A DNA stretch of 29,466 nucleotides, taken from contig CAZOJJ010000039.1 in assembly GCA_964580105.1 (NCBI GenBank), positions 1 through 29,466 of the forward strand, read 5' to 3'. The position numbers were made by a program, and so were the translations under genes. Under the pieces are notes generated by a model. It ran no database searches and was not told the DNA's origin. It saw only the letters and a list, made by a program, of their open reading frames with translations. The DNA is from CAZOJJ01 sp964580105. Its GTDB lineage: Bacteria; Bacteroidota; Rhodothermia; Rhodothermales; Rubricoccaceae. This document shows, piece by piece, positions 15,907 through 23,511 of the stretch (positions are counted from its first letter, which is position 1; each line of letters starts with the position of its first letter).

Positions 15907-16538
15907 TCGACCTCGACGGCCTCGGTTGCGGCGCCGAGGTCGGCGAGGAGCGCGCGGTACCAGTCCGTCGCAGCAGCGAGGCGGTCGCGGACGGCGTCGA
16001 GCCCCCAGACGACGGAGAGCGTGCGGGTGGTGCCGTCGTGCGTCTTGGTGCGCTGGCTGTCGCGGACGGCGTTGGCGCAGGGGCCCTCGGCGTCGAAGAG
16101 GCAGAGCAGGCCGTCGAGGCGGATCGCCTGGCCGGCGGGGTTGAAGACGTAGCTCGCGCCTTCGGGCGCGACGTCGACGTAGAGATCGCCCTGCGTCCGG
16201 TCGAGGTCCACGACGCTGATGGGGAAGCCGCTGTGGAGCGAGGTTACGTTGCAGGCGTCCACGGCCGCGTTGATGGAGCCCAGCGTGCCCGCCTCGGCGG
16301 CGCGGACGAGGTACTCCGAGGCCGGCTTGCCGCGCCCCGTCGGCTTGTAGCCGCGGTGACGAAGGAGGTCGCGCACGGCCAGGCGCACGCCCTCGTCCGG
16401 GGCGAAGGGCGCGTCGGCATCGAGGCGGAGCCGCTCGGCCAGGGCCGGGACCGGCCCGAGTCGGCCGAGGGGCTCGGGGAAACGCGTGACGAAGGCGGCG
16501 ACGCGGAGGTCGGGATACGGGGCGACGGGCAGGCGCAT
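15900..16538 (-). CDS. B3/B4 tRNA-binding-domain protein (PheT-related)
   Basis: This 212-residue protein matches the stand-alone B3/B4 domain also found in the beta subunit of phenylalanyl-tRNA synthetase. Key stretches are HRGYKPTGRGKPASEYL, INAAVDACNVTSLHSGFPISVVDLD and the RDSQRTKTHDGTTR segment near the end. In PheT this domain edits mischarged Tyr-tRNA; free copies are thought to have an editing or amino-acid-binding role, which is inference here. The frame stays open upstream, but residues before MRLPVAPYPDL show no family features, so the ATG at 16538 was chosen. It follows the DUF4252 lipoprotein gene by 35 bp and may be the last gene of that operon. Confidence 0.78.
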   Translation of the reverse strand: MRLPVAPYPDLRVAAFVTRFPEPLGRLGPVPALAERLRLDADAPFAPDEGVRLAVRDLLRHRGYKPTGRGKPASEYLVRAAEAGTLGSINAAVDACNVTSLHSGFPISVVDLDRTQGDLYVDVAPEGASYVFNPAGQAIRLDGLLCLFDAEGPCANAVRDSQRTKTHDGTTRTLSVVWGLDAVRDRLAAATDWYRALLADLGAATEAVEVDQ

Positions 16539-16573
16539 GGCGGGTGGGTCGGCGTCCTCCAACCTACGCCCGA

Positions 16574-17161
16574 TCACGGCATCCCGTGTACCGCCTCGAC
16601 GGCGGCTTCGACGGCGTCCGCTTCGTCCTCCGACGCCGCCTCGCGGAAGCCGGGCCACTCGATCCGCCCCGAGGCGGCGACGTTCTCGACGATCCGGCCG
16701 AGGTCGCCCGAGAGCCGGGCGAGCACGAGCTCCTCCTCGTTGAGGACGACGACGAGGAGGTCCGTCACGGTGCCTCGGCCCTCGCGGTAGAGCACCCAGC
16801 CCGCCTCGCCGTCGTCGCGGAAGGTGGCGAGGTGATCCCACCCGTCGCGCTCGACGTAGCGGCGGAGCCGGGCCGGCATGACGACCCGCGCGCCGTCCAC
16901 CTCCCCCTCGACGTCGTAGTGGCCGAACTGGACCTTCCTGACGTCGCGGAGGACGAGCCGGGCCAGCTCGGCGTCCTCGTCGTCGGCGAAGCCCGCGAAG
17001 AAGCGGGCCGCGCCGAGCGAGAAGCGCCCGAAGGCGACGGCGTAGCCCTCGCCGATCCGGGCCTCGGGGAGGTCGCGGGCCAGGTCGTTGCGGACGCGCG
17101 TGAGGGAGTAGGAGGTGCAGCCGGAGAGCGCGAGGAGCCCGGCCAGGAGCAGGATCCGCAT
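16574..17161 (-). CDS. DUF4252 lipoprotein
   Basis: The protein has 195 residues with a lipoprotein signal peptide: MRILLLAGLLALSGC, lipobox LSGC with C15 as the lipidated cysteine. The mature part fits DUF4252: an LRDVRKVQFGHYDVEG segment, RDGWDHLATFRDDGEAGWVLYR, then TDLLVVVLNEEELVLARLSGDLGRIVE. DUF4252 proteins in Bacteroidota are often encoded beside ECF sigma factors, as here. Their biochemical role is unknown to me. The ATG lies 2 bp after the stop codon of a second DUF4252 gene, so the two are cotranscribed. Confidence 0.82.
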   Translation of the reverse strand: MRILLLAGLLALSGCTSYSLTRVRNDLARDLPEARIGEGYAVAFGRFSLGAARFFAGFADDEDAELARLVLRDVRKVQFGHYDVEGEVDGARVVMPARLRRYVERDGWDHLATFRDDGEAGWVLYREGRGTVTDLLVVVLNEEELVLARLSGDLGRIVENVAASGRIEWPGFREAASEDEADAVEAAVEAVHGMP

Positions 17162-17163
17162 GG

Positions 17164-17691
17164 CTAGAACTCCCCGACGCTTTCGAGGGCATCCACGTTG
17201 AAGCGGCTGCCGAGGCGGCCTATCTCGGCCGGGTCGATGAGGCCGTCGATGGAGACGAACGTGGCCTCGTCGTCATTCCGGTTGAGCGCCATCACGACGA
17301 GCCCGGAGAGGACGTCGCCGCTCGGGCGGAGGTAGACGAACGTTTCCTCTTCCTCGTCGCGGACACGGACGAGCGTCTGCCAGCCGCTCTGCTCCAGCGA
17401 GCGGGCGAGGCCGCTGAGGCGGCTGGTGAGGTCCTGGCGGGCGCTGCTGAGGGTGTACTGGCGGACGAACACGCCGCGCAGGTTGCGGACCATCTCGGCG
17501 AACTCGGGCTCATCCTCCCGGCTCGCCTCGGCGACGAGGCTGAGGAGCGCGCCCTGGACGTTGACCTCGACGCGCGGCTCCTCGTCGAAGAGCCGGTCGA
17601 GGGCGTCGAGGTCGAGCTGGGCCGAGGCGGGGGCGGTGCCGGCCGCCAGACCCAGCAGCAGAAGGAGAGGAAGGCGAAGGAAACGGGGCAT
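17164..17691 (-). CDS. Secreted DUF4252 protein
   Basis: The protein has 175 residues. A Sec signal peptide (MPRFLRLPLLLLLGLAAGTAPASAQ, shown here only as a positional description: residues 1-25) ends in ASAQ without a lipobox cysteine, so the mature protein is probably soluble in the periplasm. The mature part is a clear DUF4252 protein: LDLDALDRLFDEE, VRNLRGVFVRQYTL, SGWQTLVRVRDEEEETFVYL, SGLVVMALNRNDDEATFVSI and the final DPAEIGRLGSRF. It is a diverged paralogue of the lipoprotein 2 bp downstream. It follows the anti-sigma gene by 38 bp. An upstream frame extension is rejected because it precedes the signal peptide. Confidence 0.85.
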   Translation of the reverse strand: MPRFLRLPLLLLLGLAAGTAPASAQLDLDALDRLFDEEPRVEVNVQGALLSLVAEASREDEPEFAEMVRNLRGVFVRQYTLSSARQDLTSRLSGLARSLEQSGWQTLVRVRDEEEETFVYLRPSGDVLSGLVVMALNRNDDEATFVSIDGLIDPAEIGRLGSRFNVDALESVGEF

Positions 17692-17729
17692 GGCTGTGTG
17701 GGGGGATGGAAAGTCGGGGGCAACGAAGG

Positions 17730-18239
17730 TCAGCGGGGGAGGGCCAGGCCATCCCGGATCTCGGAGGCCGAGCGGCCGAAGGCGCCGTCGCGGACGAGCG
17801 CGGTGGTCTGGCGCGTGGTCGCGCCGAGGAGGGCAAAGGCGAGCTCCACGTCCTGCCGCGCCTGTGCCACCTCGGCGGCGCTGTAGCGTTCGGGCGGCGT
17901 CGGTCGAAGGAACGGAATCGCGGTCAGGACGGCGAGGCCGAGGCCGGCGCCGACGAGCCAGCGCCGCGTGCGAGCGCGGCGGCTCGGGATCGGCGCGCGG
18001 TCGCGGTCGAGTGCCTGGATGCGGGCGAGGGCGGCGTCGAACACGTCGTCGGGACACGGCTCGGTGTCGAGCGCCGCCAGCTCGGCCTGGAGGCGGCCGG
18101 CCAGGGCGAGGTCTCGCTCGCAGGCCGGGCAGTGGGGAAGGTGCCGCTCGAAAGCGCGGGCCTCGTCGGCCGTGAGGTCGCCGTCGAGGTAGGCGTCGAG
18201 GCGGGGAGCGTGGGGACAGATCGTGGTGGAGGCGTTCAT
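17730..18239 (-). CDS. Zinc-finger (zf-HC2) anti-sigma factor
   Basis: This 169-residue membrane protein starts with a cytoplasmic anti-sigma domain carrying the zinc motif HxxxCxxC (H33, C37, C40), with C8 or H10 as a possible fourth ligand. One membrane segment follows (WLVGAGLGLAVLTAIPFL, about residues 92-112) and then a 57-residue periplasmic tail rich in Ala, Arg and Gln. It should hold the ECF sigma factor inactive at the membrane until a signal releases it. Its ATG overlaps the sigma-factor stop codon (ATGA), the usual coupling of sigma/anti-sigma pairs. Confidence 0.9.
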   Translation of the reverse strand: MNASTTICPHAPRLDAYLDGDLTADEARAFERHLPHCPACERDLALAGRLQAELAALDTEPCPDDVFDAALARIQALDRDRAPIPSRRARTRRWLVGAGLGLAVLTAIPFLRPTPPERYSAAEVAQARQDVELAFALLGATTRQTTALVRDGAFGRSASEIRDGLALPR

Positions 18240-18757
18240 GCCGGGGACTCCTCGTGGAGGAGGACGGGGCGGAGCCGGTCGCGGAGGCGCTTCCGGGCGC
18301 GGTGGAGGTAGACTTTCAGCGTGTTCAGCGGGAGGTCGAGCGCGTCGGCGATGTCCTGGTAGGGGAGGTCGTCCACCTCGCGGAGCCAGACGATGCTGCG
18401 GTAGGGCTCGTCGAGGTCGGCGATGGCGCGTTCGAGGTGGGCGCGGAGGTCGGCGGACTCGGTCAGTGAGTCGGGGTGGTGGGCGTCGGCGGGGGCCGCC
18501 TCGACGAGTGCCTGAGCCGGGAGGGCGTGGGCGCGGCGGGCCGTCCGCGAGCGGATCAGGTCGATGCAGGCGTTGCGCGTGACGCGGAGCGCCCAGGCCG
18601 TCCGCCGGGCTTCTTCGACGGTGTCGCCGTGGCGCCAGAGGCGGACGAGCACGTCCTGCGTGACGTCGGCGGCGTCGTCGCGGCAGCCGGTGAGGCGGAG
18701 GGCGAAGCCGTAGATCCGGTGGCGGTGCGCGGCGAGCGCGGCGGTGTCGAGGGGCAT
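18236..18757 (-). CDS. ECF-type RNA polymerase sigma-70 factor
   Basis: The protein has 173 residues in two domains. Sigma region 2 (about 10-70) has RIYGFALRLTGCRDDAADVTQDVLVRLWRH and the -10-recognition helix AWALRVTRNACIDLIRS. Sigma region 4 (about 115-165) has LDEPYRSIVWLREVDDLPYQDIADAL and the HTH end LNTLKVYLHRARKRLRDRL. Region 3 is absent, as in ECF factors. The ATG at 18757 aligns with family starts; a longer open frame upstream lacks sigma features. A TGTAAC-N17-CGTC element just upstream suggests autoregulation. The gene heads an operon with its anti-sigma factor and two DUF4252 genes. Confidence 0.93.
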   Translation of the reverse strand: MPLDTAALAAHRHRIYGFALRLTGCRDDAADVTQDVLVRLWRHGDTVEEARRTAWALRVTRNACIDLIRSRTARRAHALPAQALVEAAPADAHHPDSLTESADLRAHLERAIADLDEPYRSIVWLREVDDLPYQDIADALDLPLNTLKVYLHRARKRLRDRLRPVLLHEESPA

Positions 18758-18779
18758 GGCGTCGGGGATTCGGCCGCAC

Positions 18780-18806
18780 GACGGGACGGCCCGCCGAAAG
18801 GTTACA
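18780..18806 (-). promoter_or_regulatory. Candidate ECF-sigma-dependent promoter of the sigma factor operon
   Basis: On the minus strand TGTAAC (18806-18801) and CGTC (18783-18780) are 17 nt apart. An AAC-containing -35 and a CGTC -10 at this spacing are the common pattern of ECF promoters, for example those of B. subtilis SigX and SigW. Transcription would start about 15 nt before the ATG at 18757. The TAACCTTTCG stretch also resembles the general TANCTT box, so a housekeeping promoter is the alternative. Confidence 0.4.
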
Positions 18807-18827
18807 GCGTTCGCCGGACCGCTCCGA

Positions 18828-18840
18828 CTTGCATCGCAAG
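18828..18840. repeat. Small inverted repeat between sigma operon and T9SS cargo gene
   Basis: The sequence cttgc-atc-gcaag is a perfect 5-bp inverted repeat in the 124-bp divergent gap, 22 bp upstream of the candidate ECF -35 element and 42 bp before the rightward ATG at 18882. It could be an operator shared by both genes; the short length makes chance possible. Confidence 0.3.
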
Positions 18841-18881
18841 CACGTGCGGCCGTTCTTGGAAGAAACCGGCCGCCGTGCCCC

Positions 18882-21020
18882 ATGCGCTCCCGCTTATTTC
18901 TGCTCGTCGTCCTTCTCGGATGTGCATCCGTGAGCGCCCAGGGCCCCGACTGGGTCTATCACGCCGGTCCGTTTGCCGGAGGCCGCGTCCTGGCCGTACA
19001 CCCGGGCGGTGCCGTCTTCTCGCAGGTCGACGGAAACGTCCTGATCTCGTGGGACGGAGGCCGTACCTGGACCGTCCGGGAGGAGGAGCCCTTCGCCGCG
19101 CGCCAGCTGGAGGTGCTGCCGGACGGCTCGCTCCTGGGCATCACCTTCTCCCGCGTCGGCCGGTCCTTCGACCTCGGGCGGACGTGGGACGACCTGCGCG
19201 GCTTCGACGACGACGACCTGCGCGACCTCGCCGTCGATCCCAACGGCCCGTGGTACGTGGCGACCGACACGACGATCTACCGGACGGACGACGAGGGGGA
19301 GACGTGGCTGCGGCTTCCGTCGGACGTAACCGACTTCCGTGAGGATATCGTCGACATGATCGTTGCAGAGAATGGCGCCTTGATCGTGACCCGTGATGAT
19401 CGCAGCGAACTCTATACTACGGTCATGCGGCGCTCCACAGACGGGGGCCAGACGTGGGAGGACGTGCCATCGGGATGGGGTACCCGAGGTGGGCCGTTCA
19501 CAAGGAACCCGGACGGCTCGCTCTTCCTGGCTTCCTACGACCCCGACGATAACTGGCCAGGGTTTCCCACCAGCGGGCTATTCCACTCGGGTGATGACGG
19601 AGCGACGTGGACCGAAGTCTACCCGCACGACGCAACGGGCGCCTTCCAATCGCCGTCGTACGGGCGCGTGCTTGGTCGTCCTGGAACCGTTGAATGGGAC
19701 GGGCCGGATCTGCCCGTGAGTGCCGCGAGCAGCTTTCTGGAAACGCTCGAGGGACAACTCTTCGCTAATACGAGTTCGTATTCCGTCCTTTTCCTTGATC
19801 CGCCATTCTTAATGAGATACGGGACCGGCGCCTACCGCTATGAGGCGGAGGCCGGTACGTGGGTGCAGGTCGGTCCCGTCCCGGCCTCCGTCCACGCCCT
19901 GCATCGGACCGAGGCGGGCGTGCTCTTCGCCGGGACCGGGCAGGCGCTGCTGACGAGCTCGGAGCACGGATGGGAGGCCGGCGGCGTCAACGTGCCGGTT
20001 CGTGCCATCCAAGGCCTTCCCGACGGCCGCGTCCTCCTGGGTACGGATTCGCCCAACGGCATCCGCGCGGTGGGGGAGTCCGCGCCCTTCCCGTTCGACC
20101 TGTGTGAGTACGACTGCCACGTAGCTGCGCTGACGCACAAAGGGACCACCCTCCTCGCTGCGGTGGACAACGCGTTCTACACCGCGCCGGAGACGAGGGG
20201 CATCAACCGCACGGTGGACGACGGGACGACGTGGACGCGCACCCTGGAGGTCGGCAACGTTCGGGTGCTGGAGGCCGCGGGCAACGGCGTGTTCTATTCC
20301 GGGAGTCACGGCATGACGCACCACGACCCTCAGGGCGTCGGCGTCTACCGCTCGCTCGACGATGGGCGGACCTGGGCACCCTTCAGCGACGGCCTCACGA
20401 ACACGGAGGTCCACGCCCTCCACGCGGACGGGCCCGCCTCGGTCTACGCGGGCACCGAGGACGGCGTGTTCCACTCCGAAGACGGGGGCTCCTGGACCCT
20501 TCTGGGCCTGCAGACCTTCACCGTTCATGCCCTCGCACGCACGACCGACGGCCTCATCGCCGGGACGAACCGGGGGGCCTTCCGGTACGACGGCACGGAC
20601 TGGGAGGCCTGGGGCGAGGCGCTGTCCGAACGCCTCGTCCAGGTGCTCCTCCCCGTTGAGACCGAGGCGGGCGCGTTCCTCGTCGCGGGCACGGATCGCG
20701 GTGTCTACGTGGACCGCGCCGGTCTGATGACGACGCCCGTCGAGGCCACCGAGGCACCCCGCCGCGTATCCGTACGGGCGTATCCGAACCCGGCGCACAC
20801 CACACTGACGCTCGGGATCGACGTCCCGGCGCGCTCGGACGTGCGCGCCGGGCTCTACGACGTGCTCGGGCGGCAGGTCGGGCGGGTGTGGGACGGCTCG
20901 CTTCCGGCAGGGCGCCACGCCCTCGACGCGCCGGTGGCGCACCTGCCCAGCGGCACGTTCCTGCTGGTCGTCGAAGTGGACGGGCAGCGGCGGACCGTCC
21001 CGATCACGGTGATCCGCTGA
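18882..21020 (+). CDS. Secreted Asp-box/BNR beta-propeller protein with T9SS type A sorting domain
   Basis: The protein has 712 residues. A Sec signal peptide (MRSRLFLLVVLLGCASVSAQ) sets the start at 18882. The body holds at least seven Asp-box (SxDxGxTW) motifs, including SWDGGRTW, SFDLGRTW, STDGGQTW, SGDDGATW, TVDDGTTW, SLDDGRTW and SEDGGSW, as in sialidase- and sortilin-like propellers. The last 90 residues form a T9SS type A C-terminal domain: YPNPAHTTLTLGI, LYDVLGRQVGRV, LPAGRHALD and LPSGTFLLVVEVDGQ. It is therefore probably exported through the type IX system to the surface. No catalytic site for a sialidase is visible; ligand unknown. The middle (about 19330-19850) is much richer in A+T than the rest. 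Confidence 0.88.
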   Translation: MRSRLFLLVVLLGCASVSAQGPDWVYHAGPFAGGRVLAVHPGGAVFSQVDGNVLISWDGGRTWTVREEEPFAARQLEVLPDGSLLGITFSRVGRSFDLGRTWDDLRGFDDDDLRDLAVDPNGPWYVATDTTIYRTDDEGETWLRLPSDVTDFREDIVDMIVAENGALIVTRDDRSELYTTVMRRSTDGGQTWEDVPSGWGTRGGPFTRNPDGSLFLASYDPDDNWPGFPTSGLFHSGDDGATWTEVYPHDATGAFQSPSYGRVLGRPGTVEWDGPDLPVSAASSFLETLEGQLFANTSSYSVLFLDPPFLMRYGTGAYRYEAEAGTWVQVGPVPASVHALHRTEAGVLFAGTGQALLTSSEHGWEAGGVNVPVRAIQGLPDGRVLLGTDSPNGIRAVGESAPFPFDLCEYDCHVAALTHKGTTLLAAVDNAFYTAPETRGINRTVDDGTTWTRTLEVGNVRVLEAAGNGVFYSGSHGMTHHDPQGVGVYRSLDDGRTWAPFSDGLTNTEVHALHADGPASVYAGTEDGVFHSEDGGSWTLLGLQTFTVHALARTTDGLIAGTNRGAFRYDGTDWEAWGEALSERLVQVLLPVETEAGAFLVAGTDRGVYVDRAGLMTTPVEATEAPRRVSVRAYPNPAHTTLTLGIDVPARSDVRAGLYDVLGRQVGRVWDGSLPAGRHALDAPVAHLPSGTFLLVVEVDGQRRTVPITVIR

Positions 21021-21038
21021 AACCAAGCAACGTCGCTG

Positions 21039-21758
21039 TCAGGCGCCGTGCCGGGCGGCCTCGTCCACCATCCACGTCAGCGTGCCGGCGGGCCGGATGC
21101 GAGCGACAGGGAGGGACGGATCGGCGGCCGACTCGAACACGCGGCGAAGCGCATCCCGCTTGCCCGATCCGCTCACGAGGAAGAGCACGTGGCGTGACGC
21201 GTTCAGCGCCGGGAGCGTGAGCGTGAGCCGGTCGCGGACCGGACTCGTCGGTGGTGCCTCGGTGTGGGCGACCCAGCCGGACGGCTCGTCCAGCGCCGGG
21301 CTGCCGGGGAAGAGGGAGGCCACGTGCCCGTCGTCGCCCAGCCCGAGGAGCGTCACGTCGAACCACGGCTCTCGGCCCTCGAAAAAGGCGCGGAGGGTGT
21401 CGGCATAGACCCGGGCGGCGGCATCCGGGTTGCCCGAGCAACGCATCGGGTGGACCTGTTCCGATGGGATGGGCAGGGCGTCGAGCATCGTCGTGCGGGC
21501 GAGGCGCTCGTTGCTCTCGGGGTGCTCGGGCGGTACGCACCGCTCGTCGCCCCAGAAGACGTGGACGCGCGTCCAGGCCAACGCGTCTCGGAAGTCGGTG
21601 GCGAGAGCGCGGTAGGTCGGACCCGGCGTGGAGCCGCCCGTCAGCACCAGCGAGGCCGCCCCGCGCGCCTCGGCGGCCTCGTGAAGCCATCCGGCGATCT
21701 GCTCGGCAGCGGCCCGGGCCATCACTTCGGGCTCCGGGTAGACGAGGACGTCGGGCAT
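21039..21758 (-). CDS. pgl: 6-phosphogluconolactonase
   Basis: The 239-residue protein has the length and motifs of DevB/SOL-type 6-phosphogluconolactonases: VLTGGSTPGPTYRAL, HVFWGDERCVPPEHPESN and LLGLGDDGHVASLFPGSPAL. It hydrolyses 6-phosphogluconolactone to 6-phosphogluconate, the second step of the oxidative pentose phosphate pathway, in the cytoplasm. It follows zwf, which makes its substrate, on the same strand. The 133-bp gap between them is unusually A+T-rich and may contain a separate promoter. It converges with the T9SS cargo gene, with 18 bp between the two genes. Confidence 0.93.
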   Translation of the reverse strand: MPDVLVYPEPEVMARAAAEQIAGWLHEAAEARGAASLVLTGGSTPGPTYRALATDFRDALAWTRVHVFWGDERCVPPEHPESNERLARTTMLDALPIPSEQVHPMRCSGNPDAAARVYADTLRAFFEGREPWFDVTLLGLGDDGHVASLFPGSPALDEPSGWVAHTEAPPTSPVRDRLTLTLPALNASRHVLFLVSGSGKRDALRRVFESAADPSLPVARIRPAGTLTWMVDEAARHGA

Positions 21759-21891
21759 GGCAATGTGTGATTGAGTGGTTGGTTGGCGGCCGGGTGATTT
21801 TTTAAACGTCTTGGTGCGGTGTAGTCATAAATCATCAGGTGTGGTCGTAAACGGCAATCGCCAATGATAAATCATTTGGTAAATCATTTAC
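21759..21891. promoter_or_regulatory. A+T-rich repeat island between zwf and pgl
   Basis: No gene is present. The word AAATCAT recurs at 21829-21835, 21869-21875 and 21881-21887. A near-direct repeat with period 20 is at 21818-21831 and 21838-21851 (ggtgtagtcataaa and ggtgtggtcgtaaa). A taaatcatttgg/taaatcattta tandem pair is at 21868-21890. A 9-bp inverted pair (cgggtgatt 21791-21799; aatcacccg 21906-21914) encloses the island, the right arm lying in the end of zwf. Likely roles are the pgl promoter with operator sites or an mRNA processing region. Confidence 0.5.
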
Positions 21892-23286
21892 TCACTCAAT
21901 CGCCCAATCACCCGATGGCTCCGGCCCCCACGTGCCCGAGGCGTAGGGGTGGACGGGGAGGTCCGCCGCCAGGAGCGGGCCGTAGAGGCGCCACGCGGCC
22001 TCGGCCTCCTCGGCGTGGACGAACAGCGTCTGGTCGCCCGCGGCCACGTCGCGCAGCAGCGTTTCGTAGGCCTCGCGGAGCGGGCCGAAGGCGTCTTCGT
22101 AGCGGAACTCCAGGTGCTGCGTGGTGAGGTCGAAGCCGGTGCCGGGGGCCTTGACCTCGAAGCCGAGGCGGAAGCCTTCGTGCGGCTGAAGCCGGATCCG
22201 CAGCACGTTGGGCTCGATGACGCACGGGCCCGCGGAGCGGAACAGCCTCACCGGTGGGCATCGGAAGAACACGGCGATCTCGGTGAGCCGCTCGGGCAGC
22301 CGCTTCCCCGTCCGGAGCACGAACGGGACGCCCTGCCACCGCCAGTTCTCGACCGAATGCCGCAGCGCCACGTACGTCTCGGTCCGGGAGTCCGCCGGTA
22401 CGCCCTCGTGCTCGGTGTAGCCCTCCGTGCTGCCGTCGGCACCCGGCCCGTACTGCCCGTAGACGACGGCGCGGAGGTCGAGCGGGGCCGTCGCGCGGAG
22501 CACCTTGATCTTCTCCTGGCGGATGGCCTCGGCGTCGAAAGCGGCCGGGACCTCCATCGCCGTCAGCGTGAACAGCTGCGTGAGGTGGTTCTGGATCATG
22601 TCCCGCATCGTGCCGACGCCGTCGAAGTAGCCCGCGCGGCCCTCGACCCCGTCCGCCTCGGCGACGGTGATCTCGACGCGCTCGACGTGGTCCCGATTCC
22701 AGAGCGGCTCGAAGAGGGCGTTGGCGAAGCGGAAGACGAGCAGGTTCTGCACCGTTTCCTTACCGAGGTAGTGGTCGATGCGGTAGACCTGCGACTCGTC
22801 GAAGTAGCGGTGGACGAGCGCGTTGAGCGCCCGGGCCGAGTCGAGGTCGCTCCCGAACGGCTTCTCGACGACGAGCCGCGCCCAGCCCCCACGCCCTCCC
22901 TGCTTCTCGCGCCGACCGACGGCCCGGATCGCGCCGGGGAAAGCCGACGGCGGCAGGGCGAGATAGTAGATCCGGTTGCCGGCGGTGTCCGCGGCCCACG
23001 CCCCGGCGCGGTCGAAGGCGGGATCGAGCCGGTCGTACGCCTCCACCTCGGCGAAGGAGAGCGCGGCCTCGGTCCATGCCTTCGCATCCTTCGCCGGCAC
23101 CCCTTCGTCCGTGAGCGCTTCGACGGCGTGGGCGCGAAAGGCGCCGTCGTCCCAGCCGGAGCGGCCCACGCCGAGCACGCGGAACGCCTCGCCGTGCTCC
23201 TGCGCCAGCCGGTAGAGTGCGGGGAGCAGCTTCTTCCGGGCGAGGTCGCCCGTGGCGCCGAGGAGGAGGAAGAGGAAGGGCTCCAT
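21892..23286 (-). CDS. zwf: Glucose-6-phosphate 1-dehydrogenase
   Basis: The protein has 464 residues from the ATG at 23286 (MEPFLFLLLGATGDLARKKL); homologues are about 460-510. The N-terminal GATGDLA loop binds NADP. VVEKPFGSD and YRIDHYLGKETVQNLLVFRFAN carry the substrate-binding lysines and the catalytic histidine. The enzyme oxidises glucose 6-phosphate to 6-phosphogluconolactone and makes NADPH. The open frame extends 36 codons upstream, but those residues show no family similarity. The last codons lie in the flank of the A+T-rich island. It is followed by pgl and preceded by folD on the same strand. Confidence 0.95.
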   Translation of the reverse strand: MEPFLFLLLGATGDLARKKLLPALYRLAQEHGEAFRVLGVGRSGWDDGAFRAHAVEALTDEGVPAKDAKAWTEAALSFAEVEAYDRLDPAFDRAGAWAADTAGNRIYYLALPPSAFPGAIRAVGRREKQGGRGGWARLVVEKPFGSDLDSARALNALVHRYFDESQVYRIDHYLGKETVQNLLVFRFANALFEPLWNRDHVERVEITVAEADGVEGRAGYFDGVGTMRDMIQNHLTQLFTLTAMEVPAAFDAEAIRQEKIKVLRATAPLDLRAVVYGQYGPGADGSTEGYTEHEGVPADSRTETYVALRHSVENWRWQGVPFVLRTGKRLPERLTEIAVFFRCPPVRLFRSAGPCVIEPNVLRIRLQPHEGFRLGFEVKAPGTGFDLTTQHLEFRYEDAFGPLREAYETLLRDVAAGDQTLFVHAEEAEAAWRLYGPLLAADLPVHPYASGTWGPEPSGDWAIE

Positions 23287-23511
23287 GCGCGGACGAACGG
23301 AGGACGGGAGCAGCGGGGCAAGGAGGCCCGTCCCGAACGGTGCCGCACCGACTCGGGGTTCCGTGACCGGCGAGGCCGGCCTCCCCTCGTCCACCCGTCC
23401 CGTCCCCTCGCTCCGCTCTCCGGCGCAGCTGGTCTCTTCAGCGTCGATGCCGAATCGGGTCGATGAGAACCCGCGAGTCGGTCGCCGTGGAAGACCTGGC
23501 GGCGCTGGCGA
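23287..23511. other. Gap between folD and zwf without a recognisable gene
   Basis: These 225 bp contain no supportable coding region. The only structure seen is a 12-bp palindrome (gaggccggcctc) at 23372-23383, which could form a short hairpin terminator after folD or upstream of a zwf promoter. No TANCTT box was found here. Confidence 0.4.

Noticed and set aside
14043..16790. A 915-codon rightward open frame across the E1 gene and the B3/B4 gene.
   Set aside because: It is out of frame with the E1 fusion, is of low complexity and has no recognisable domain. The overlapped genes are well supported.
18758..18883. A 42-residue N-terminal extension of the ECF sigma factor.
   Set aside because: The extension has no sigma-factor similarity and would cover the candidate ECF promoter. 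The internal ATG at 18757 aligns with family starts.
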